A stretch of 17,831 nt of DNA. Origin: Candidatus Poseidoniaceae archaeon. GTDB lineage: Archaea; Thermoplasmatota; Poseidoniia; Poseidoniales; Poseidoniaceae. Both the position numbers and the translations under genes were made by a program. The DNA is taken from NCBI GenBank assembly GCA_028822955.1, contig JAPKCL010000027.1:1-17831 (forward strand), written 5' to 3'. Positions 6,624 to 14,949 of the stretch are shown in pieces. Each line of letters starts with the position of its first letter. Within the stretch, counting starts at the first letter, position 1. The notes below the pieces were generated by a model. It made no database searches, was not told the origin of the DNA, and was given only the letters and a program-made list of their open reading frames with translations.

Positions 6624-7625
6624 ATGAAAGGACGCTTGGCTTTGCTGCTTGTCGTCAATTTATTGTTGATGAGTTGCGGAACTGTTGGCACTGCCATTGC
6701 TGATGAACAGCAACCAGCATGGCGTTCTGTCGGTATTGACCCGACCCAATGGACCGATGGTCCGGTTGAAGAAGACACACCTATGAAAAATACGTACCAA
6801 GGAAATGCTGTTTTCGAAATTGAAGTCTCCTACATTCCTTCACTTGGCTCCTCAAGGCAATCAGGCACTATTACACTTGAACTGTTTGAACAATGGGCTC
6901 CAATTACCACTGCCAACATGATTAAGAATGTAGAATCCGGAATCTATGATGGAATATTCTTCCATCGAGTTATTGATGACTTCGTGACTCAATCCGGTGA
7001 CCCAACCTGTAAATCGGTATTCGGGTTCTATCCTTTAACAAGCCTTGAATGTGGCACTGGCGGCACGGGAACAACCATTCCTTTGGAACATGAAGACAAC
7101 CTTTCACATGTTGATGGCGCAATTGGTATGGCTCGTGGTCAGGAAGAAGATTCTGCAGATTCACAATGGTATATCGCCGAGACTGAAGCACACAACCTCG
7201 ACCCTGAAAACCGTGATGATGGCGGTTATGCAACCTTTGGTATTGTTCGCAACGGTATGTCCCATGTTCGGAACATTGCTAAATCACCAACTTCTGATGA
7301 CCCAACTGGGAACGAGGATATTCAAAACCCAGCATCATCAGCAGGCCGACCTGTCAATGAAATACTCATCACCTCAGTCACTCTAACAGGCGTATCTGAC
7401 CCCGACGGAACAGTCCGTTTTGGTCCTCAAGATTCAGCGGATGAAGGAGGTTTCTTTGCTCTGGTTGAGGAGTTTTATGCAGTTATCTTTACCAGTACCT
7501 TCTTGATTGGCGTATTCGTTGTTCTTGCAGGATGGATGTTTGCACGTATCGACACACCACTTTCCATTGAAAATCAAAATAAGGAAGTTTCACTCGATGC
7601 GTTGTTATTGGACGAAAAGCCTTAG
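6624..7625 (+). CDS. Extracytoplasmic, membrane-anchored cyclophilin-type peptidyl-prolyl isomerase
   Basis: Catalyses cis-trans isomerisation of prolyl bonds, here probably on exported proteins. The N-terminus is a signal peptide (MKGRLALLLVVNLLLMSC) with a lipobox-like LMSC-G, so Cys18 may be lipidated; cleavage after AIA (about 26) is the alternative. The cyclophilin domain runs from about 60 to 255: GTITLELFEQWAP, FFHRVIDDFVTQSGDP (Arg115, Phe120, Gln123), GTGGTG, GAIGMARG, DSADSQWYIAET (Gln181) and GYATFGIVRNGM. Against human CypA, the Phe113-equivalent is Tyr183 and the Trp121 position is not Trp, as in many prokaryotic members. A C-terminal membrane segment at 285-307 (FTSTFLIGVFVVLAGWMFA) and a short tail follow, so the enzyme is held at the membrane. 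It is divergent from the peptidase operon and ends 10 bases from the convergent taw2 stop. Family assignment is firm. Confidence 0.93.
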   Translation: MKGRLALLLVVNLLLMSCGTVGTAIADEQQPAWRSVGIDPTQWTDGPVEEDTPMKNTYQGNAVFEIEVSYIPSLGSSRQSGTITLELFEQWAPITTANMIKNVESGIYDGIFFHRVIDDFVTQSGDPTCKSVFGFYPLTSLECGTGGTGTTIPLEHEDNLSHVDGAIGMARGQEEDSADSQWYIAETEAHNLDPENRDDGGYATFGIVRNGMSHVRNIAKSPTSDDPTGNEDIQNPASSAGRPVNEILITSVTLTGVSDPDGTVRFGPQDSADEGGFFALVEEFYAVIFTSTFLIGVFVVLAGWMFARIDTPLSIENQNKEVSLDALLLDEKP

Positions 7626-7635
7626 ATTAGGCAGT

Positions 7636-8853
7636 TTATTCTTGCAGAATCTCACGGCATTGTACATCGAGAACGACGTGCTGTATATGCGGAGAAAACC
7701 ATTTGACGAACTCGAGATGCTCAATTGAAATTTTCCAATTCCGTTGGTGTTGCCCAGCGTATTCCTTGAGCGTCTCTAAGGTTTGATCTTGCCATTTATC
7801 GAGTTCATTTTTATGAACATTCATGTGAATATGAATCCATCCTCCCTCGGGCTTTAAGCAACCAATTGCGTGATTCCAAACCGCTTCCGAAGAGGGTAAA
7901 AGACCTAGATGACATCGGTCTGCTTGACCGTAGAGTTTCGGTAAGGTTTCCTGATTATCTCCTTGGTGAATCGTCATTTGTTTGTTTAATCCGTTGGTTT
8001 CTTGTGCCCATGTTAATCCAGTGATTGAATCAGGATTTATTTCACATGCATGGATGTGTTTGGCTCGACTTCGCAAAGCCATATGGAGTGTGTAATAACC
8101 AACTCCAGCATAGGCATCGACGACCACTTCATTTTCCATATCAATCGAGCCAATGCGACGCCTTTCAGTCACATTACCCGCAGAAAACATGACTTTGGTA
8201 GCATCGAATCCAAATTGTACTCCATGGTCCAAAAACTCAACCCAACCGTTCTGACCCAGAAGTAACTCTGTTTGGGAGGTGCGATGTTTGTCTTTGGTAA
8301 CCGGATGTTGACGAGCAAGTCGTTTTCCACCAAGTGCTCGGGCAATGTGATGCCATAAGTGTTGAAGTTCCTCAATCGTTCTTTGGTTAATGAGTTCATT
8401 CCATTCCTTTGACATAAATGCAGTCTCTGGAAGAACCACTACATCCCCAAGGTGTTGCCATTTCCGAGGAAGTTCTTTCAAGAAATTTCCATTCTCCCCC
8501 TCGCTTGAATTGAAAGAAGTGAGCCATGAAGTCACAGCACTCCGTAATTGTGCATGTGGATTGTTTGAGATCTCTGCGTATTCAAGTTCGATACAATCAA
8601 TTCGTATTTCAAAATCAAACGCCGAACAGAGCATGCGCTCAATCTCTTTTCCATCTACCTGTTCAATAAAAGGAAGAGCAAGCATATCACCCGTTGTTTT
8701 TGGTTTCAAAGTCGAATCGAGGAAACCATGTTCTTTGAGAAATTGATGAACTTTTTCACCATTTTCTCGATAACAAAGCACAATATTTGCTTTCGCCGAT
8801 TGAGTGAATGCATCGGCCATCGTATCGGCTAAGAGAGCAACGACTTTGAACAT
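7636..8853 (-). CDS. taw2: tRNA(Phe) wybutosine-pathway aminocarboxypropyltransferase, Taw2/TYW2 type
   Basis: Taw2/TYW2 moves the 3-amino-3-carboxypropyl group of SAM onto C7 of the tricyclic base next to the tRNA(Phe) anticodon. The C-terminal half is a Trm5/TYW2-type Rossmann domain. Residues are counted from the ATG at 8853: LGDVVVLP about 135-142; FDATKVMFSAGNVTERRR about 216-233; SAM loop VVDAYAGVGYYTL around 244-256; acidic residue in HACEINPDS (Glu271). The decisive stretch is HLGLLPSSE at 315-323, a TYW2-type motif in the place where Trm5 methyltransferases carry NPPY. The N-terminal 120 residues are divergent. ATG 8853 is preferred because AGAGG lies 10 bases upstream and it avoids overlap; ATG 8874 (7 extra residues) would overlap the divergent gene's start. 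Methyltransferase Trm5 is the less likely alternative. Confidence 0.78.
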   Translation of the reverse strand: MFKVVALLADTMADAFTQSAKANIVLCYRENGEKVHQFLKEHGFLDSTLKPKTTGDMLALPFIEQVDGKEIERMLCSAFDFEIRIDCIELEYAEISNNPHAQLRSAVTSWLTSFNSSEGENGNFLKELPRKWQHLGDVVVLPETAFMSKEWNELINQRTIEELQHLWHHIARALGGKRLARQHPVTKDKHRTSQTELLLGQNGWVEFLDHGVQFGFDATKVMFSAGNVTERRRIGSIDMENEVVVDAYAGVGYYTLHMALRSRAKHIHACEINPDSITGLTWAQETNGLNKQMTIHQGDNQETLPKLYGQADRCHLGLLPSSEAVWNHAIGCLKPEGGWIHIHMNVHKNELDKWQDQTLETLKEYAGQHQRNWKISIEHLEFVKWFSPHIQHVVLDVQCREILQE

Positions 8854-8872
8854 GGCGTGGTAACCTCTGTTC

Positions 8873-11800
8873 ATGTCGGGGAGTAGTGGCCAGCGTACAA
8901 GGCTCAGTAATTCTATTTCGATTTTCTTGGTATTGATGATGACTTTGCATCTCTATGCCCCCTTTGCATCTGCTGCTAACATGACTTCGTGTGTAAGTGA
9001 TTGTGATGAATATGACTCCAATGATGACTCAACCCCTCACCGAAAGGATTGGATTGAAGGGACATATGACTTCAAATTGGAAGATACCTCTACCATTCAT
9101 CTCGAACTTGTTTGGGCACTAAGGGAATTCGACCGTGCTGCGCTCGGTCTTGATTCTCCTCTCCTGGATATCGTTCTCGCAAATGACGGTCTCGATTCGA
9201 AAGATGGCGCCCCTGCTGATTTGATTCGCGATCAATTTGATACAGAGATTGTGCCAGGTGTCAGAGTTCAAGATAAATTAATCATCGAAATTGATAAATC
9301 GATAAAAGAATCCGTTGAATCTGGCTTTGGTGAAGCGCAGCCGTCGACTGGCTATGTGAGCACGTTCACGAACTCTGCAGGTTCCACCATCGATTGCTCA
9401 ATTGACCCTTTAGCTGATGCATTCGATGAAGGTGCTTTGGAGAATAATGCCTTTGAACCTCCGATTTGTTTGAGGAGTGTTATGGATATCAGTATTGACC
9501 CTGATTCTTTCAATTTAGTTTCGAATTCCGCACTCGACCTCGAAAGGGCCTATCAAGGACTTTTGCTCATGGGTGCAGAAGTCACAACAATGTTTGATCT
9601 CGTTGGTTTACCTGGACACAAATCATCCTACTCGTTCAATCCTCCGGACTATGCAACCATCAAGAGTGTCGATTCAAATGGAACCCGTGCGGCTCGTTCT
9701 GGTCCGCCATCCGCTTATTTTGCTGGCGAGTGGGAAATCGACCATCGGGGTGCAGGTGAAAACGAAGGTAGCCTCGCCCTTCCGATCGAAGTCGAAATGA
9801 TGTATAGGAACAGTAGTGATACTACAACCGTGGCCATCCCTACCACTGAAAAAGCACTTGACTTTCAGGTACAACTCGACTTAAGGGATGAATCAGCAGT
9901 AACGCTTAGTTTTGTTGTAGCATTACATTATCTTGACGAAGCCACGATGACGGATTGGGGTATTTCGCTGATGAGTGTAGCTGAACGCGCAACGTTGAAT
10001 CAAGTCACGTCCGACGGAATTCGACTCGCTTATCAAAACGGAATTGTCAACCTTTCAAACATCACGAGTCAATTCCCAGTCGATACGATTGCAGACGGAG
10101 TATCGTCTGCGGTAGCAGGTATGGATACTATTGTTATGAACGAAATGACATGGGTCTCGGATTCTGTTGCTGAAGGTATTTCAGGTCCTGCAGGCGGGCT
10201 TAATTTTACCCATCGTGGCACGAGTGGTTGTACTGAACTTATTGCTCCAACGAATCCACTCAACTATTGTTTGAACGGACCAAGTGCTATGTCATATGAG
10301 AATCCAGTGTATCTTCAAACATCCAGTCAGCCTTTTTCAATGAAATTGTTGGACATCTTGAAAGAAAATAACGAACAAGCGACGGTGGAAGAAATTCTTG
10401 GCGTCCTTGAAACAGAAGACTTCCGCCGGGTAATGGATGCAGGACTTGAGGTAGAGACATCACTTCCAAGCAGTTTCCTCTCGGGAATTATCCCAAGTAA
10501 TCTCCCTGCAAGCGAGTTGACACTGGAAATCATACTTCCTACCTGGATTCAAACCAAAGAGAACTCCGACCGAATTATTTTGAAAGATTCTCTTTACGGG
10601 TCAGATGAAATGAATCTCTCTTTTGCAGGAACCAACGTATATGATTGGCGCCATGTGATTAAAAACGATGATGGCGATGTTGTTTGTCTATCCAATCAAT
10701 CGACCTGTGTAACAAGCGATGTGAAAATGGATGCAATGTCTTTCAAGTTCAATGAATGGGACCGTTCAGTAGCCTTTGAATTTGGGATAGACGCCTCGAT
10801 TGCAATGCACCGAATTGGAATTCCCGATGATAAAATACCATCATTTGATGAGCACAGTGTATCGATGGCTGCAATCCCATCGGATTTACTTCGACTTGGA
10901 ATTGACCTTTCGAGTCGTCTTGATGCACCGTTTAGCCGAACTATGGAACTTGCATTCCTATGTGAATTAGACCCGGCGGCTCCCCTCGACCTTGCAATTT
11001 GCAGTGAAAACATCACATTTACTCTTTCGAGTCAAGGCCTGAGAGATTTTGTTCAACGGATTGGAGTTGTGCTCACTGCCTATATTCATCAATCGATTGA
11101 ACATCTGATTGTAACTGAAGATACTAAATTCAAAACGATTGACTTAGATGCTTTCGAAATTCAATTCAGTTTAGACGGCATTGGTGCACCGGGTCTGATT
11201 GTATCCGATCAGAAGGGTATTTCGCTTAGTATGAAAGTACCTAACGTGAAGTTCAAATTAGCGGTTGATGGTGATATTGGAAAAATGCTTTCAGGTGAGT
11301 TTGATACGACGGAATTATCTCTTACGACTAATGCTCTTCGTCAAACTATACTTTGGCCAATGGGTGCTCTGCTCCAATCTTTTAGCGGCGTACTTGTCAA
11401 CAGTGTCGTCTCATTGTCCGGAATCACATCACCTTCGACTGATGATTCAATGGCCCCGTATTCGTTCCCATTTTCGGGCGACAGTTACATCAATGAAGAA
11501 TTTGGAATTGCGCTGAATGGTCCAATTACCATACATCTTCCGAAAGGAATCAGACTCATTGATTTAGAATCTACATCAGGACTTATTGAAGAGAGAGATG
11601 TTGACGGGCGACAAGAAATCACTTACGATGTACCTTACGGTGGTTTTGAGGACACGATTTCCTTCCGTTTTCAAATCACTTGGTACTTCTTCTTCGTTAT
11701 TCTTGGGAAATACATTGTTATCATTATCATTTTATCGCTTCTTGGTATTCGACGATTGAAGAAGAAAAGAGCCAAGAAACGAGCAAGACGCAATTATTCA

Positions 11801-12007
11801 AAGGCCCGGGCTGTTGACAAAGTGAGTATCAATCCAAATGAATTTGCTGATTTATCTGGTTTCCACAGTAAAGGCATTCATGGAGAGATGGAGACGCTCA
11901 AGTACGCTACAGAAGACGAACTTCCACCACTTCCACCCGTTTCGCCTTTCGGCATTAGTGCAGTTCAACACGTCGGAATGATGCGTGAAGATGATTTATT
12001 CGACTGA
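8873..12007 (+). CDS. Large type I surface protein of unknown function
   Basis: A 1044-residue exported protein with no family I can name. Signal peptide at residues 1-34 (SISIFLVLMMTLHLYAPFASA, cleavage near ASA-A), then an outer part of about 900 residues rich in Asp/Ser/Thr and alternating hydrophobic stretches as in beta-rich domains. The segment at about 770-800 alternates in this way (LIVSDQKGISLSMKVP). A membrane-proximal stretch (GRQEITYDVPYGGFEDTISF) is beta-sandwich-like. One membrane helix lies at about 937-959 (WYFFFVILGKYIVIIIILSLL), then a very basic stop-transfer block (RRLKKKRAKKRARR) and a cytoplasmic tail of about 70 residues with LPPLPPVSP. Several cysteines (Cys40, Cys44 and later pairs) could form disulfides outside. 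Its ATG lies 19 bases from the preferred divergent taw2 start. It ends directly against the uvrC stop. Adhesion, envelope structure or ligand binding are all possible. Confidence 0.9.
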   Translation: MSGSSGQRTRLSNSISIFLVLMMTLHLYAPFASAANMTSCVSDCDEYDSNDDSTPHRKDWIEGTYDFKLEDTSTIHLELVWALREFDRAALGLDSPLLDIVLANDGLDSKDGAPADLIRDQFDTEIVPGVRVQDKLIIEIDKSIKESVESGFGEAQPSTGYVSTFTNSAGSTIDCSIDPLADAFDEGALENNAFEPPICLRSVMDISIDPDSFNLVSNSALDLERAYQGLLLMGAEVTTMFDLVGLPGHKSSYSFNPPDYATIKSVDSNGTRAARSGPPSAYFAGEWEIDHRGAGENEGSLALPIEVEMMYRNSSDTTTVAIPTTEKALDFQVQLDLRDESAVTLSFVVALHYLDEATMTDWGISLMSVAERATLNQVTSDGIRLAYQNGIVNLSNITSQFPVDTIADGVSSAVAGMDTIVMNEMTWVSDSVAEGISGPAGGLNFTHRGTSGCTELIAPTNPLNYCLNGPSAMSYENPVYLQTSSQPFSMKLLDILKENNEQATVEEILGVLETEDFRRVMDAGLEVETSLPSSFLSGIIPSNLPASELTLEIILPTWIQTKENSDRIILKDSLYGSDEMNLSFAGTNVYDWRHVIKNDDGDVVCLSNQSTCVTSDVKMDAMSFKFNEWDRSVAFEFGIDASIAMHRIGIPDDKIPSFDEHSVSMAAIPSDLLRLGIDLSSRLDAPFSRTMELAFLCELDPAAPLDLAICSENITFTLSSQGLRDFVQRIGVVLTAYIHQSIEHLIVTEDTKFKTIDLDAFEIQFSLDGIGAPGLIVSDQKGISLSMKVPNVKFKLAVDGDIGKMLSGEFDTTELSLTTNALRQTILWPMGALLQSFSGVLVNSVVSLSGITSPSTDDSMAPYSFPFSGDSYINEEFGIALNGPITIHLPKGIRLIDLESTSGLIEERDVDGRQEITYDVPYGGFEDTISFRFQITWYFFFVILGKYIVIIIILSLLGIRRLKKKRAKKRARRNYSKARAVDKVSINPNEFADLSGFHSKGIHGEMETLKYATEDELPPLPPVSPFGISAVQHVGMMREDDLFD

Positions 12008-13735
12008 TTATTGTTGCATTGAATCATGTATTCGCTGTGCTAATGATGGACCGATACCAGGTACTGTCTTCAAATCTTGAAGTGATGCATGTGCAATGCC
12101 TTGGCGGCCACCAAAATGTCGCAGAAGGTTCTGCATCTTTTTTGCACCGAGCCCTTCAACTTCGAGCAAGGGGTCATGAAGGCGGCTTCGACTCCGTCTT
12201 TTTCGGTGAAAGGTATTGACGAATCGGTGTGCTTCATCTCGAGCATGTACCATGACTCTCCCTTTCCGGTCCAGAATGATTTCTGGCACCCCATTCCGAT
12301 AAATCGTCTCCTCTCGTTTTGCCAAAGCTGCAAGTTCAAAACGGTCTTCAAGACCGTGTTCTTCAAGTAACTTAGAAATCGTAGAGAGATGAGTTTCTCC
12401 ACCATCAATAAGGACCAGGTCAGGCCATTCATCCTGTCGCTTTAACCAACGTTCAACGACTTCACGCATCATTCGTAAGTCGTCCATAGCATCACCTTTG
12501 ACCGTATATTTGCGATATTCCTTTTTTGTTGGGCGTCCGTTTCGTAGTGTGACACTGGCACCAACTCGCTCATCGCCAAGTAACTGTGCCATGTCAAAAC
12601 AGACAATATGATCGAGTTGCTCCATGCCAAGAACAGTTGCTCCATCATCAGCAGCTCTTTGCTCGAGCGAACCACTTGTTCGATTGACTAATCGGACAAT
12701 CTGAATTTCAGCATTTTGTTGTGCAAGGGTTTGCAACGTCACTAAATCACCTCGAACAGGTGTTCGAACTTCGACCTTTGAGCCTCTACGTGATGTGAGC
12801 CATTCCTCAGTGCCATCATCAAGTAATTCAGGGGTAAGTAAGAGTCGAGGAGGGGCACGGTTCGCATAATGCTCGGAGACAAACATCGACACGGTATCAC
12901 TTTGGTTCCCTCTGTGCAGCATCGGCCATACTTCTTGGCCCTGAACGATCCCATTATTGGCATGAATCACGACGATAGCAGCAAGGTCACCTTGTATTGC
13001 GATTCCGAGCGCATCACAATCCCGATACACTTTACTTGACACGACATGCTGGCTTGTCGTCACTCGTATGGCTCGAATCATATCTCTGCTTTGAGCAGCC
13101 TTCTCAAATTGCATTTCATGAGATGCAGCATCCATTTGTAAGGCGAATTCTTCGAGTAACTCAACTGCATCACCGTTCAAGATACGTTTTGCAGCATCCA
13201 CACTTTGTGCGTACCCTTCACCAGATATGCAAGGTCCAGAGCATAATCCGATGTGCATCGAAAGACAACCTTGAGGGAGTAATTCTTTACAATCCCGTAT
13301 TCCAAATTGCCGCCGAAGTAACTGCATCACTTGTTTGGCAGCACCGGCATTTGGAAACGGTCCCCAACGCGAACTTCCTACGGGTGGATGGCGAGTATAC
13401 ATGATTCGAGGAAACTCTTCACTGGTCAGTACTAAAAACGGATAGGATTTATCGTCCTTAAGCATTGAATTATATCGTGGTTTATGTTGACGAATAAGTT
13501 CACGTTCAAGGATTAAAGCCTCTCCTGGAGACGGCGTAACCATACATTCGATGCTGTCCGATTTACGAACTAATTCAGGTATCATTTGACGGTCAGGGTT
13601 TGTAGCAAAATAGGAACGAATACGTTCGTTGAGGCGTGTTGCTTTACCAACATACAGTACTTTGCCCTTTTCGGACTTGAATAAATACACCCCCGGCTTC
13701 TTCGGGAAATCAACCGAAGAGAGCGTCACAGGCAT
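12008..13735 (-). CDS. uvrC: Excinuclease ABC subunit C
   Basis: UvrC makes both incisions flanking a DNA lesion in nucleotide excision repair, working with UvrA and UvrB (not in this window). All domains are present (residues from the ATG at 13735): GIY-YIG nuclease at about 10-90 with GVYLF and LYVGKAT; cysteine cluster Cys149, Cys157, Cys165, Cys169, whose last three share the C-x7-C-x3-C spacing of the bacterial iron-sulfur site; UVR domain about 185-225 (EFALQMDAASHEMQFEKAAQSRD); RNase H-like nuclease with CFDMAQ (Asp381), LIDGGETHL (Asp444) and RDEAHRF (His503); paired helix-hairpin-helix end (GLGAKKMQNLL, VPGIGPSLAQRI). At 575 residues it is near full length. ATG 13735 has GAAGG 7 bases upstream; a TTG at 13768 would add 11 residues. 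The gene is bacterial in type, so ancestral transfer into this archaeal lineage is likely. Confidence 0.97.
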   Translation of the reverse strand: MPVTLSSVDFPKKPGVYLFKSEKGKVLYVGKATRLNERIRSYFATNPDRQMIPELVRKSDSIECMVTPSPGEALILERELIRQHKPRYNSMLKDDKSYPFLVLTSEEFPRIMYTRHPPVGSSRWGPFPNAGAAKQVMQLLRRQFGIRDCKELLPQGCLSMHIGLCSGPCISGEGYAQSVDAAKRILNGDAVELLEEFALQMDAASHEMQFEKAAQSRDMIRAIRVTTSQHVVSSKVYRDCDALGIAIQGDLAAIVVIHANNGIVQGQEVWPMLHRGNQSDTVSMFVSEHYANRAPPRLLLTPELLDDGTEEWLTSRRGSKVEVRTPVRGDLVTLQTLAQQNAEIQIVRLVNRTSGSLEQRAADDGATVLGMEQLDHIVCFDMAQLLGDERVGASVTLRNGRPTKKEYRKYTVKGDAMDDLRMMREVVERWLKRQDEWPDLVLIDGGETHLSTISKLLEEHGLEDRFELAALAKREETIYRNGVPEIILDRKGRVMVHARDEAHRFVNTFHRKRRSRSRLHDPLLEVEGLGAKKMQNLLRHFGGRQGIAHASLQDLKTVPGIGPSLAQRIHDSMQQ

Positions 13736-13923
13736 GATGTTGCCTTCATGCCCAACCAAATAAGGCAACCCATTGAAGAATTATGTTTTTTATTATTCCT
13801 GAAACTTTATTCTCTTCGATTACAAACCGAAGTGTACATCAAAGCCAAACCCTTAGCATGAATCACAGCAGAGATGACTTTGTCCAAGGGCACAATCATT
13901 GGATTTGATTTTACGGTGGGAAA
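13736..13923. promoter_or_regulatory. Divergent promoter region between uvrC and the glycosyltransferase gene
   Basis: The 188 bases between the two starts are A/T-rich in the middle. On the minus strand an A/T-rich TATA-like element (AATAATAAAAA, 13787-13797) would place a start site near 13765, giving uvrC a leader of about 30 bases with GAAGG at 13743-13747. On the plus strand a GGTGG ribosome site at 13915-13919 precedes the ATG at 13924, implying a leader, but I cannot point to its TATA box. No hairpin or RNA gene is evident. Confidence 0.35.
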
Positions 13924-14811
13924 ATGGCTCGAATTAATCCACTGGCTTTTGCTGTAAACACAGTTCGTAACATTCCAATCCATCTCTCGATTTTCCGTCT
14001 TCGCCTTCGTAATCGGTATTCGAGCGCTTCGATTACAGGGGCAGATGGCCCAACCGTTTCATTGACAACTCATGGGCATCGTCTCAAAAATGTATTCTTG
14101 GCAATCGAAAGTATTTCTCAAGGTACTCTCAAACCGTCACGATTAATGCTTCATTTGGATGTTGAAGAACATGTACTTCATCCACTGAAAACACTACAAC
14201 GTCTGCAACGAAGAGGCCTCGAAATTCATCTCTCCGAAAACCTTGGCCCCCACACTAAAATCCAACCTTGGATCGTCAATGCTCCTTCATTTTCAGTTCC
14301 TCATGTTGTCGCTGATGATGACATTCTCTACCCTCGCTGGTGGCTTGAACGACTCAGCACGTGCTTTGCCTCTGATTCGGTAAGTATTCACGCTTATCGA
14401 GCCCACCGAATGGTTGCTGCAGACGATGGGATGAGTTTGACTCCATACGATTCATGGCCGCCAGGATTGGGGAAACCCAGTAACCTTAATTTTGCAACCT
14501 GTGTATCAGGTGTCCTTTTTCCACCAGCATTCCTTCAACTCATGCGTGATGTTGGGCAAGGGTTTCGAGAAACTTGTCCTCGAAACGATGACCTTTGGCT
14601 GACTTACCTCGCTATCGAGCACGGCATTCCTATTTCTCAAGTGGCTCAAGAGAGTCTTCACTTTGATGTCATTCCTGGTACCCAAGTAACTTCTTTGAAT
14701 GCGAGCAATGTGTTTGAAGGGCAAAATGACAAGCAAATTAAATCAACGTTCCAACCCTCGACTTTGGAACGAATTGTCGAATTAGAACAGCTCGAAGGAT
14801 TTCGAACATAA
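13924..14811 (+). CDS. GT-A type glycosyltransferase
   Basis: Probably transfers a sugar from a nucleotide donor during surface glycan or exopolysaccharide assembly. After a basic amphipathic start (NTVRNIPIHLSIFRLRLRNR) the GT-A fold begins with PTVSLTTHGHRLKNVFLAIESI at about 43-64, followed by SQGTLKPSRLMLHLD. VVADDDILYPRWWLERL at about 128-144 carries the DXD-like triad Asp131-133 that would bind metal and nucleotide sugar. PRNDDLWLTYLAIEHGI (Asp222/223) is the likely acceptor-side or catalytic acid motif. No membrane segment is clear, so it is cytoplasmic or peripheral through the basic N-terminus. At 295 residues it has a normal single-domain length. The ATG has GGTGG nearby. The FkbM-like gene begins 138 bases downstream on the same strand, so the two may act on the same glycan. 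Donor and acceptor are unknown. Confidence 0.8.
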   Translation: MARINPLAFAVNTVRNIPIHLSIFRLRLRNRYSSASITGADGPTVSLTTHGHRLKNVFLAIESISQGTLKPSRLMLHLDVEEHVLHPLKTLQRLQRRGLEIHLSENLGPHTKIQPWIVNAPSFSVPHVVADDDILYPRWWLERLSTCFASDSVSIHAYRAHRMVAADDGMSLTPYDSWPPGLGKPSNLNFATCVSGVLFPPAFLQLMRDVGQGFRETCPRNDDLWLTYLAIEHGIPISQVAQESLHFDVIPGTQVTSLNASNVFEGQNDKQIKSTFQPSTLERIVELEQLEGFRT

Positions 14812-14937
14812 CGCTTGCTTCAAGCATGAATGCTAATCAATGAACATGAATTCACCTTATCGATGATTGAGTATTGCATATCCGGCAGGGTCGTATAACA
14901 CGAACATCTATTTCTTGAACCATCCACCTTTACAATA

Positions 14938-14941
14938 GGAG
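14938..14941 (+). promoter_or_regulatory. Ribosome binding site that decides the start of the FkbM-like gene
   Basis: The GGAG core of AGGAG lies 8 bases before the ATG at 14950, a normal spacing. It is only 2 bases from the ATG at 14944, and the GTG at 14941 overlaps it, so 14950 is favoured. The rest of the gap 14812-14940 shows no RNA gene or strong hairpin. Confidence 0.5.
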
Positions 14942-14949
14942 TGATGTCT

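Noticed and set aside
12759..12783. tRNA T-arm-like sequence around GTGTTCGAACTTCGACC
   Set aside because: It lies inside the uvrC coding frame and no acceptor, D or anticodon arms are found nearby.
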